From Clostridiaceae bacterium (GTDB taxonomy: Bacteria > Bacillota > Clostridia > Oscillospirales > Acutalibacteraceae), in NCBI GenBank assembly GCA_016281115.1, contig JAEEHZ010000118.1, positions 1-15,934 on the forward strand: DNA of 15,934 bases. The letters are read 5' to 3'. Each line of letters starts with the position of its first letter. The stretch's first letter is position 1. The notes under the pieces were generated by a model. That model was not told the origin of the DNA, ran no database searches, and worked only from the letters and a program-made list of their open reading frames with translations. A program made the position numbers and the translations under genes. Below, one piece after another: positions 8,113-15,402 of this stretch.

Positions 8113-9099
8113 ATGAAAATTATAGTAGACGCAATGGGCGGCGACAACGCACCGCTCGAAATAATAAAGGGTGTTGCTTTGGCTGTGGAAGAATATGATC
8201 AGCAGGCAGTACTTGTCGGAAAAGAAAGCGTTATAAGAGAACTTGCAAAAGATAATAACATAAGCTTGAATAACATAGAAATTGTAAACGCCGACGATGA
8301 GCTGACGATGGAGGATTCTCCCGGAAGCATACTGAAAGAGAAAAACGACTCTTCTATGGCAATAGGGCTTAAAATGCTTGCAAACGGAGAAGGCGACGCT
8401 TTTATGTCGGCAGGCAACAGCGGCGCTGTTGTTGTAGGCGGTTCGCTGATAGTAAAAAGATTGAAACCCGTAAAAAGACCCGCTTTTGCTCCTGTTATGC
8501 CTAAAGATACAGGCGTGTTTATGCTTATAGACAGCGGCGCAAACGTGGATTGCCGCCCCGAAATGCTTTTACAGTTTGCTCATATGGGAAGCGTGTATAT
8601 GAGCGAGGTTATGGGAATAGAAAATCCCCGAATAGGTCTCGCGAATATAGGCACTGAGGATCATAAGGGCGGTGAATTGCAGCACGAAGCGTTTGCTATG
8701 CTTAAAAAATCAAACCTTAATTTTATAGGTAACATTGAAGCGCGTGATATTCCGTTTGATGCCTGCGATGTTGTTGTTTGCGACGGCTTTACGGGCAATA
8801 TAATCCTCAAAATGTATGAGGGCGTTGCAATGGCTATGATGAAAAAGATAAAGGGTATGTTTACGAAAAGCCTAAAAACAAAAGTTGCGGCTTCCATGTT
8901 GCTTAAGGATATAGGAGAACTGAAAAAAGCACTCGATTATAACGAATTTGGCGGAGCGCCGCTTCTCGGGTGCAGCAAGCCTGTATTTAAGGTGCACGGG
9001 AGTGCAAAGGCAAAAACAGTTAAAAATGCTTTCAGGCTTACAATGCAATACGCTGAGTGCGGAGCCGTTGAGAAAATGAAAAAGAGTATGACCGAGTAA
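8113..9099 (+). CDS. plsX: Phosphate acyltransferase PlsX (phospholipid synthesis)
   Basis: PlsX converts acyl-ACP and phosphate into acyl-phosphate, which PlsY uses to start phosphatidic acid synthesis at the membrane. The 328-residue protein opens with the diagnostic MKIIVDAMGGDNAP and carries DAFMSAGNSGAVVVGG, LIDSGANVDCRPEMLLQFA, GLANIGTEDHKG and VVCDGFTGNIILKMYEGVA, all conserved in the family. Length is normal (Bacillus about 333). The start ATG is nine bases after an AAAGGGG at 8097-8103 and four bases after the trmFO stop. In most Firmicutes acpP (acyl carrier protein, the substrate carrier) lies directly downstream before rnc; here it is absent. Confidence 0.97.
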   Translation: MKIIVDAMGGDNAPLEIIKGVALAVEEYDQQAVLVGKESVIRELAKDNNISLNNIEIVNADDELTMEDSPGSILKEKNDSSMAIGLKMLANGEGDAFMSAGNSGAVVVGGSLIVKRLKPVKRPAFAPVMPKDTGVFMLIDSGANVDCRPEMLLQFAHMGSVYMSEVMGIENPRIGLANIGTEDHKGGELQHEAFAMLKKSNLNFIGNIEARDIPFDACDVVVCDGFTGNIILKMYEGVAMAMMKKIKGMFTKSLKTKVAASMLLKDIGELKKALDYNEFGGAPLLGCSKPVFKVHGSAKAKTVKNAFRLTMQYAECGAVEKMKKSMTE

Positions 9100-9158
9100 T
9101 AATACTTGTTACCGCTGTTTTGTTAAATAGTGTATACAGTGACACGGGGGATGAAACA
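9100..9158 (+). other. Longest intergenic gap (plsX-rnc), no clear element
   Basis: This 59-base AT-rich gap is where acpP often sits in related genomes. I see no acpP remnant (no DSL phosphopantetheine motif could fit), no hairpin with a T-run, and no well-spaced promoter. TTGTTA at 9106-9111 and TATACA at 9133-9138 are 21 bases apart, too far for a standard promoter. A GGGGG at 9146-9150 serves rnc. Confidence 0.5.
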
Positions 9159-9842
9159 ATGAGGGATTTTGAAGAGTTTTATGAGACAATAGGATATAAA
9201 TTCAAAAATGAGGATTATATCACCGAGGCGCTTACTCACAGCTCATACGCAAACGAGTCTAACGAAAAGATTAACTCTAACGAAAGGCTTGAATTTTTGG
9301 GAGACGCCGTTTTGAGCATTATTGTATCCGATTACATATTTTTAAATTGCCCTAAGCTGCCCGAGGGGGAGCTTTCCAAGCTCAGGGCTTCGCTTGTGTG
9401 CGAAAAATCACTGGCAGGCTACGCCGCGCAGATAGATTTGGGTCAGAGAATAATGTTCAGCAAAGGTGAGAAGCGTATGGGAGGCTCAAAAAGGCCTTCA
9501 ATTCTCGCGGACGCTTTTGAGGCGGTTATAGCCGCGATTTATCTTGACGGGGGAATGAACCGCGCAAAAAGCTTTGTGCTTAGATTTGTTGTTCCCGATA
9601 TCAAAAATCCCAAAAAATACCGCACAAAAGATTACAAAACTACACTTCAAGAAATTGTGCAAAAAAATCCCGAAGAAAAATTGGAATACGTTCTTGTAAG
9701 CGAGACAGGACCCGACCACGACAAGCATTTTGTTTTTGAAGTTCACTTAAACAGCAATGTAATAGGCAGAGGCGGCGGAAGAAGCAAAAAAGAAGCCGAA
9801 CAGCAGGCGGCAAGAGAAGCATTGGAGCTGATGGGCTATTAA
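9159..9842 (+). CDS. rnc: Ribonuclease III
   Basis: RNase III cuts double-stranded RNA in rRNA precursors, antisense duplexes and some mRNAs. The 227-residue protein has an N-terminal catalytic domain with the signature NERLEFLGDAVL (41-52); the metal-binding residues align to Glu42, Glu45 and Asp49, and to Asp118 and Glu121 in ADAFEAVIAAIYLD. A double-stranded RNA-binding domain fills about 157-226 (DYKTTLQEIVQK through GGGRSKKEAEQQAAREAL). ATG 9159, eight bases after GGGGG, gives the usual E. coli-like length; a TTG at 9120 in the same frame would add 13 unconserved residues and lacks a binding site. Its TAA shares bases with the apparent start of the next gene. The rnc to smc neighbourhood is typical of Clostridia. 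Confidence 0.96.
   Translation: MRDFEEFYETIGYKFKNEDYITEALTHSSYANESNEKINSNERLEFLGDAVLSIIVSDYIFLNCPKLPEGELSKLRASLVCEKSLAGYAAQIDLGQRIMFSKGEKRMGGSKRPSILADAFEAVIAAIYLDGGMNRAKSFVLRFVVPDIKNPKKYRTKDYKTTLQEIVQKNPEEKLEYVLVSETGPDHDKHFVFEVHLNSNVIGRGGGRSKKEAEQQAAREALELMGY
9824..9827 (+). promoter_or_regulatory. Ribosome binding site supporting an ATT start at 9838
   Basis: GGAG within the last rnc codons is ten bases before ATT 9838. The competing TTG at 9859 is preceded by an AT-rich run without any purine-rich site. Confidence 0.5.
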
Positions 9843-10884
9843 ACATTCAAATATAGCATTGTTTGTGCCGCATATCGGTTGCCCCCACAGATGCAGCTTC
9901 TGCAATCAGAACACTATAACGGGACAAACGGATATTATATCACCGGAAGATGTTGCAAAAGCTGTTGAGATCGCCATAAAGTCGCAGGGATATTTTTCGG
10001 ATAACTGTGAGCTTGCGTTTTTCGGGGGAAGCTTTACAGCCATTGACAGAGGTTATATGTTAAGCCTGCTTAATGCGGCACAGCCTTATATAAAAGACAA
10101 AAGAATAAGCGGTATAAGGATCTCTACCCGTCCCGACGCCATAGACGAAGAAATACTTAGTTTGCTTAGAGAAAAAGGTGTAACATCAATAGAGCTTGGC
10201 GCACAGAGCGCAGATGATGAAGTTTTAAAAGCCAATATGCGCGGTCACACGGCAGAGGATATAGCAAATGCGAGCATGATGATATCTCAATACGGCTTTT
10301 CTTTTGGCTTGCAAATGATGACGGGACTATATAAAAGCAGTCCGGAAAAGGATAAAAAGACGGCTGTGTTTTTGCGAAAACTTGACCCCGATACAATGAG
10401 GATCTATCCCACGGCAGTGCTCAAAGGCACCTGCCTTGAAAAGCTGTATTTAAGAGGAGAGTATACTCCTTATACATTTGAACAGTCGGTAGAGTTGTGC
10501 GCGGAATTATTAAGCTATTTTGAGGGCGAAGGCATTAAGGTGATACGCTTAGGGCTACACGACAGTGAAAGCTTAAAGGAAAGCTTTGCGGCGGGCGTTT
10601 ATCATCCGTCTTTCAGAGAATTGTGCTTAAGCCGTCTGTTTTATAAAACCGTAGAGAAATACATTAAGAATACTGATGCAAAAAGTATTACCGCAAGAGT
10701 AAACCCGAAAGATATATCGGCTTTTGTTGGTAACAAACGAGAAAGCATAGAAAAGCTTAACGCTTTGGGCGTTAAAATTGACATTATACAAGACAGCGGC
10801 GTTGAGAAAAACAGCGTAACGCTTAAAAATAACGAAGGAGGACAAGCCGATGATTTTAAAATCTTTGGAAATACAGGGCTTTAA
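9838..10884 (+). CDS. Elp3-like radical SAM protein of unknown function
   Basis: A 348-residue (from 9838) radical SAM enzyme. It binds a [4Fe-4S] cluster through Cys15, Cys19 and Cys22 (CPHRCSFC, the classic CX3CX2C). FFGGSF (61-66) is the SAM-binding glycine motif, and RISTRPDAI plus SIELGAQSADDEVL match the Elp3/COG1243 barrel. The Radical_SAM_C region typical of Elp3 follows (about 185-270). There is no acetyltransferase domain, unlike eukaryotic or archaeal Elp3. The tail (about 285-330) contains ISAFVGNKRESIEKL, faintly KH-like. The start is unusual: no ATG or GTG lies upstream of the conserved KHSNIALFVPHIGC; ATT 9838 has GGAG ten bases upstream, while TTG 9859 has none and would drop that conserved lead. 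A homologue sits between rnc and smc in Clostridioides, as I recall. The substrate is unknown; RNA modification is an inference. Confidence 0.85.
   Translation: MKHSNIALFVPHIGCPHRCSFCNQNTITGQTDIISPEDVAKAVEIAIKSQGYFSDNCELAFFGGSFTAIDRGYMLSLLNAAQPYIKDKRISGIRISTRPDAIDEEILSLLREKGVTSIELGAQSADDEVLKANMRGHTAEDIANASMMISQYGFSFGLQMMTGLYKSSPEKDKKTAVFLRKLDPDTMRIYPTAVLKGTCLEKLYLRGEYTPYTFEQSVELCAELLSYFEGEGIKVIRLGLHDSESLKESFAAGVYHPSFRELCLSRLFYKTVEKYIKNTDAKSITARVNPKDISAFVGNKRESIEKLNALGVKIDIIQDSGVEKNSVTLKNNEGGQADDFKIFGNTGL
10835..10841 (+). promoter_or_regulatory. smc ribosome binding site inside the radical SAM gene
   Basis: AAGGAGG lies eight bases before the smc ATG 10850. It overlaps the C-terminal codons of the upstream gene, so smc initiation may depend on ribosomes passing through. 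Confidence 0.75.
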
Positions 10885-13800
10885 AACATTCCCGGACAAA
10901 ACAAAGCTTACATTTGACCGCGGAATAACATCGGTTGTGGGTCCTAACGGAAGCGGAAAAAGTAATATAAGCGACGCGATCCGCTGGGTTTTGGGAGAGC
11001 AATCTACAAAATCTTTGCGGTGCGCCAAAATGGAAGATGTTATTTTCAAAGGCACTGATAACAGAAAGAAAAACGGTTTTGCGGAAGTAACATTGACAAT
11101 AGAAAACAGTGACCGTGTGCTGCCTTATGATGATAATGAAGTATCTGTAACAAGAAGGTTTTACAGAAGCGGCGAAAGCGAATATCTCATAAATAAAGCT
11201 ACCGTAAGGCTCAAAGATATCCACGAGCTGTTTATGGATACGGGTTTGGGACGAGACGGATATTCTATGATCTCGCAGGGAAAAATAGACAGCATTGTTT
11301 CTTCAAAAAGCGAAGAACGCAGAGAGATATTTGAAGAAGCCGCGGGCATTTCGCGCTACCGTTACAGAAAAACAGAGGCGGAGCGCAGATTAAAATCGAC
11401 GGAAGAAAACCTTTACAGATTAAGGGATATCCTCACCGAGCTTGAAGGCAGGGTGGGGCCGCTCAAAATTCAATCCGAAAAGGCTGTTAAATTTCTGGAA
11501 TATTCTAAAGAAAAGCGCGGTTTGGAAATCGGAATTTGGCTCGATACTATAAACAAATCGGAAAACCGTCTGCGTGAGCAGGAGGACAAGCTCCTAACCG
11601 CGTCCGCGGAATACGAAAGTTATGGCATTGAGCTTGAAAACGCCGCAAAAAAAGGTGAGGAGCTTTATAATTTATCTTATAAAAAGAACGCAGATAACGA
11701 GTCTGTCCGTGAGCAAATAGCACTGGCTGACCGTGAGATAACTCTGCTTAACGAGAAAAATGCGGTAGAGAAAAATGATATAATCCACAACGAAGAGACT
11801 GTCAAGCGACTTGAAAGCGAGATAGAGTTTACATTACAATCGGCGGCGGCACTGAGTAATTTAAGGCTTGAAAAACAAAAGCAGATAGAAGAAAAGCGCG
11901 AGCTTGCCGTAAAGATGCTGGCAAGCTACGCCGAAAAGGCAAAAAATCTGAATGTTATAAACGAAAACGAGTTAAAGTATTCCGACAAAACACAAAAGCT
12001 TACTGCAAAGCTCGCACAGCTTAATTCTAAGTGCGCCGAAGCAAGAATAAAAGAAATGACAGCTTCGGGTTCGCTGGGAGAAATAGGCGAAAGACTCGTT
12101 AATATACGCGCGTCTGAAGATGACGCGAAAAAGGCGATTGCAAAGCTTGAAGAATACACGGAGCAATTAAAGGAACATTCCGAAAAATGCGCCGAACAAA
12201 TTGAAAGCAGCTCGCAGTCTTTGGAAGGCTGCAAAATGCTTTATGAAAACAGGCTCGAAAAAGCGGAAAAGGCTAAGAGAGAATCAGAGCGTCTGAATCT
12301 TGACGCTAAAGAATATGAGCGCCGTATGAGAATCCTCGAAGATCTGGAGAAAAATCTTGAGGGATTTTCTAACAGTGTAAAATCCGTTATGAAAGAGTCG
12401 GCTCATTCAACATTGGGGGGGATAATCGGTCCCGTATCTAAGATTATCACGGTTGAAAGCGAATATGCCATTGCGATAGAAACGGCTTTGGGGGCCGCAA
12501 TGCAAAACATCGTCTGCAATGACGAAAAATCAGCCAAAAGCGCAATAGCGTTTCTGAAAAGAACAAACGGCGGACGTGCCACGTTTTTGCCGCTTACAAA
12601 CATAAAAGGCAATGTTATAAACGAAAACGGTCTGCAAGGCTGTGCCGGATATATTGATATTGCCTGCCGTCTTTGCAAATTTGACGGAAAATATAAAAAC
12701 ATTGTAGAAAACCTTTTGGGGCGCACGATAATAGCGGAGAATATTAATTTCGCCGCCGAAATAGCCAAAAAATACAGCTATAAATACAAGATAGTTACCT
12801 TAGACGGACAGGTAGTTAATGCAGGAGGCTCATTTACGGGAGGTTCTTTCGGCAAAAAATCGGGCGTTTTAAGCAGAGCGGGAGATATAAAGAGATACAA
12901 AGAGCGGGCAGAAGAGCTTGCAAAGGAATCTCTCGATATGCTCGAAGAGTATAAAGAGCATTACAAAAAGGCAGAAAAAATAAAAGCCGACATGCTTATA
13001 TATGAATCTCAGATATCGAATAGCCGTGAGGACAAAATAAAATTCGACACCGAGCGCGACGCGAAGCTTGCCGAACTTGAGAATTCAAGACGTGCTTTAA
13101 AGCTTATGCTTGATGAGGAGGCAACTTCTTCTGCACGAACAAAAGAATTTTCAAACCAACGCGACAATGCCCACAGGCTTGTTGAAGAAATAAGCGCACA
13201 AATTATAGAGACAGAGGCTGACATTGCGCTTATAACAGGCGACAAGGAGCAGATCTCAAAGAACAGGCAAGAGCTTAACGAAGAGCTTGAAAAAATGCGT
13301 TTAAGCGCCGCCCTCAACGAAAAGGAGATAGAAACGCTTGCCGCAGATGCCCAAAAGGCAGAGTTAAGCGAGCAGGAGCAGCGCGGCAGAAGAGAACAGC
13401 TTTTGCTTGAAATAGAAAATGTTAAAAGATCAAACGAAGAAAAGCAAAAGAGTATTGAAGCCACAAAGCTTTTAACAGAGGAAAAAGAAGCGTTGCGCGA
13501 AGCTCTCAAACAAAAAATAGAAAGCACAAACGCCGAGCGTATGCAGCTTGAGCATGAGATCACGGAGGCAAGAAATTTAGAGCGTGAGATACAAAACAAG
13601 CGTGAGATATTGGGCAGAGAGCTTGCAAGGCTTGAGGAACAGAAGCTTAATTTGCAGAAAAAATATGACGATATAATAGCAAAGCTTTGGGAAGAATATG
13701 AGCTTACTAAAAATGAGGCGCAGCGTGAGCAGATAGATATAGAAGATATTTCTGCCGCAAACAAGCGTTTAAATGAGCTTAAATCAAAGATAAAAGCTTT

Positions 13801-14422
13801 GGGCAGTATAAATGTCGGAGCGATAGAAGAATATAAAGAGGTAAATGATCGCTATATATTTATGAGTGAGCAGGTAAGCGACGTTGAAAAATCAAAGGCT
13901 GATATAGAAAAGCTTATAAGCGAGCTTGTAAAGCAAATGACTGTTACATTTGTGCAAAGATTTAAAGAGATAAACGAAAACTTTAATTCTACATTTAAGG
14001 AGCTTTTCGGCGGAGGAAAAGCCGCTTTGGAACTTACCTCGCCCGATGATATACTAAACAGCGGAATAGATATAATATGTAATCCTCCGGGAAAAATAGT
14101 CGAGCATTTAGAGCTGCTTTCGGGCGGAGAAAAAGCATTGGTCGCAATTGCGCTTTACTTTGCGATAATGAAGGTAAGCCCTGCGCCTTTCTGTGTTATG
14201 GACGAAATAGAGGCTGCGCTTGACGATGTTAACGTTTACAGGTTCGCGGCTTATCTCAGGAGAATGAACGCTAATACACAGTTCATACTCATAACACACC
14301 GCCGCGGCACAATGGAAGAAGCAGACGTGCTTTACGGTGTTACCATGCAGGACAAAGGAATATCTAAGCTTCTAAAGCTTGAAACAACAGAGATAGCTTC
14401 TAAGCTTCCCGGAATTAAGTAA
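10850..14422 (+). CDS. smc: Chromosome partition protein SMC
   Basis: SMC is the ATPase of bacterial condensin; with ScpA and ScpB (not in this window) it loads at parS sites and aligns chromosome arms. The 1190-residue length is standard. The N-terminal head has Walker A GPNGSGKS (31-38) and the conserved SMISQGKIDSIV and EEAAGISRYR stretches. Long Glu/Lys/Arg-rich heptad coiled coils run about 165-510 and 680-1010. The hinge lies between (about 520-665), ending in the glycine-rich VVNAGGSFTGGSFGKKSG. The C-terminal head shows LSGGE (1090-1094), Walker B FCVMDE (1114-1119) and the LITH switch (His1150). The gene overlaps the radical SAM gene by 35 bases and ftsY follows after 15, the classic smc-ftsY pair. 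Confidence 0.98.
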   Translation: MILKSLEIQGFKTFPDKTKLTFDRGITSVVGPNGSGKSNISDAIRWVLGEQSTKSLRCAKMEDVIFKGTDNRKKNGFAEVTLTIENSDRVLPYDDNEVSVTRRFYRSGESEYLINKATVRLKDIHELFMDTGLGRDGYSMISQGKIDSIVSSKSEERREIFEEAAGISRYRYRKTEAERRLKSTEENLYRLRDILTELEGRVGPLKIQSEKAVKFLEYSKEKRGLEIGIWLDTINKSENRLREQEDKLLTASAEYESYGIELENAAKKGEELYNLSYKKNADNESVREQIALADREITLLNEKNAVEKNDIIHNEETVKRLESEIEFTLQSAAALSNLRLEKQKQIEEKRELAVKMLASYAEKAKNLNVINENELKYSDKTQKLTAKLAQLNSKCAEARIKEMTASGSLGEIGERLVNIRASEDDAKKAIAKLEEYTEQLKEHSEKCAEQIESSSQSLEGCKMLYENRLEKAEKAKRESERLNLDAKEYERRMRILEDLEKNLEGFSNSVKSVMKESAHSTLGGIIGPVSKIITVESEYAIAIETALGAAMQNIVCNDEKSAKSAIAFLKRTNGGRATFLPLTNIKGNVINENGLQGCAGYIDIACRLCKFDGKYKNIVENLLGRTIIAENINFAAEIAKKYSYKYKIVTLDGQVVNAGGSFTGGSFGKKSGVLSRAGDIKRYKERAEELAKESLDMLEEYKEHYKKAEKIKADMLIYESQISNSREDKIKFDTERDAKLAELENSRRALKLMLDEEATSSARTKEFSNQRDNAHRLVEEISAQIIETEADIALITGDKEQISKNRQELNEELEKMRLSAALNEKEIETLAADAQKAELSEQEQRGRREQLLLEIENVKRSNEEKQKSIEATKLLTEEKEALREALKQKIESTNAERMQLEHEITEARNLEREIQNKREILGRELARLEEQKLNLQKKYDDIIAKLWEEYELTKNEAQREQIDIEDISAANKRLNELKSKIKALGSINVGAIEEYKEVNDRYIFMSEQVSDVEKSKADIEKLISELVKQMTVTFVQRFKEINENFNSTFKELFGGGKAALELTSPDDILNSGIDIICNPPGKIVEHLELLSGGEKALVAIALYFAIMKVSPAPFCVMDEIEAALDDVNVYRFAAYLRRMNANTQFILITHRRGTMEEADVLYGVTMQDKGISKLLKLETTEIASKLPGIK

Positions 14423-14437
14423 GGAGGAGTATTTACT

Positions 14438-15355
14438 ATGGGATTTTTTCAAAAGATAAAAGACGGACTCAAAAAAACAAGAGAATCCGTAATGACCCAA
14501 ATAAACACCATGCTCAATTCGTTTACAAAAATTGACGAAGAGCTTTTTGAAGAGCTTGAAGAGCTGCTTATAATGAGCGATGTGGGTATGGTAACGGCAG
14601 AGAGAATTTGCGACGATTTGCGTAAAGAAGTAAAAAGGCAGGGCGTTACCGATCCCCAAAAAATAGGCGATTTGCTTGAAGAAACGATAATCGGGCTTAT
14701 GAACAACGACGAGGAGTTGCATATTTCAACAAAGCCTTCGATAATACTCGTAATAGGCGTAAACGGTGTAGGGAAAACAACTACAATAGGAAAAATGGCG
14801 GCAGAGCTGAAATCAAGAGGTAAAAAGGTTTTGCTTGCGGCTGCGGATACCTTTAGAGCTGCCGCAATAGAACAGCTTGAAATATGGGCTCAGCGTGCGG
14901 GATGCGACATAGTTAAACAGCAAGAGGGCTCAGACCCCGCGGCGGTCGTTTTTGACGCTATATCAGCGGCAAAGGCGAGAGGAGCCGACGTTATAATCTG
15001 CGATACGGCAGGCAGACTTCACAACAAAAGACACCTTATGGATGAGCTTGCAAAGATAAACAGGATCATTGACAGAGAATTACCCGATGCCGATAAAGAG
15101 GTGCTTTTGGTTCTTGACGCCACAACCGGACAGAATGCACTTAACCAGGCAAGAGAATTTCAAAATGCCGCAGGCATTACGGGAATCGTGCTTACAAAGC
15201 TTGACGGTACGGCAAAGGGCGGCGTTGTTATAGCAATTTCAAATGAGCTTGATTTGCCTGTTAAATATATAGGTGTAGGCGAACAGCTTGACGATCTGCA
15301 GCCGTTTAATTCTAAAGAGTTTGCTCGCGCGCTTTTCACAAAAGAGAAAGACTGA
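14438..15355 (+). CDS. ftsY: Signal recognition particle receptor FtsY
   Basis: FtsY is the membrane-associated GTPase that receives ribosome-SRP complexes carrying nascent membrane proteins. The 305-residue protein is the minimal Firmicute form: a short amphipathic, basic N-terminus (MGFFQKIKDGLKKTR) that probably binds lipid, the helical N domain (about 20-95), and the G domain with G1 GVNGVGKT (107-114), DTFRAAA (137-143), DTAGR (189-193) and TKLD (253-256). The long acidic A domain of E. coli FtsY is absent, as usual in this group. The C-terminal AISNELDLPVKYIGVGEQLDDLQPF is the family signature. AGGAGG (14422-14427) lies ten bases before ATG 14438, directly after the smc stop. In many Firmicutes ylxM-ffh follow; here rdgB does. 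Confidence 0.98.
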   Translation: MGFFQKIKDGLKKTRESVMTQINTMLNSFTKIDEELFEELEELLIMSDVGMVTAERICDDLRKEVKRQGVTDPQKIGDLLEETIIGLMNNDEELHISTKPSIILVIGVNGVGKTTTIGKMAAELKSRGKKVLLAAADTFRAAAIEQLEIWAQRAGCDIVKQQEGSDPAAVVFDAISAAKARGADVIICDTAGRLHNKRHLMDELAKINRIIDRELPDADKEVLLVLDATTGQNALNQAREFQNAAGITGIVLTKLDGTAKGGVVIAISNELDLPVKYIGVGEQLDDLQPFNSKEFARALFTKEKD

Positions 15356-15372
15356 TACAAAACGAAAAAAAT

Positions 15373-15391
15373 AAGCGCAAAAACTGCGCTT
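15373..15391 (+). repeat. Inverted repeat (7-bp stem, 5-base loop) between ftsY and rdgB
   Basis: AAGCGCA and TGCGCTT pair perfectly around the loop AAAAC. On the + strand no T-run follows; instead the rdgB binding site starts three bases later. Read on the minus strand, the stem is followed by ATTTTTTT, a good intrinsic-terminator shape, but no minus-strand gene is present to use it. It may fold in the mRNA leader of rdgB and affect mRNA stability or initiation. Confidence 0.5.
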
Positions 15392-15402
15392 TAGGAGTAA
15401 TT

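Noticed and set aside
9106..9138. Possible promoter before rnc (TTGTTA and TATACA)
   Set aside because: The boxes are 21 bases apart, outside the usual 16-18, and AT-rich sequence makes chance matches common.
9120..9158. TTG 9120 as rnc start
   Set aside because: It would add 13 residues not expected in RNase III and has no ribosome binding site; ATG 9159 has GGGGG at proper spacing.
10627..11055. A 142-residue minus-strand open frame spanning the radical SAM/smc junction
   Set aside because: It lies opposite two strongly conserved coding regions, including the SMC Walker A, and has no recognisable domain.
13009..13764. A 251-residue open frame on the minus strand
   Set aside because: It is opposite the SMC coiled coil; its Ser/Cys/Phe-rich composition is what the reverse complement of Glu/Lys/Ala codons gives. 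No motif or ribosome binding site is seen.
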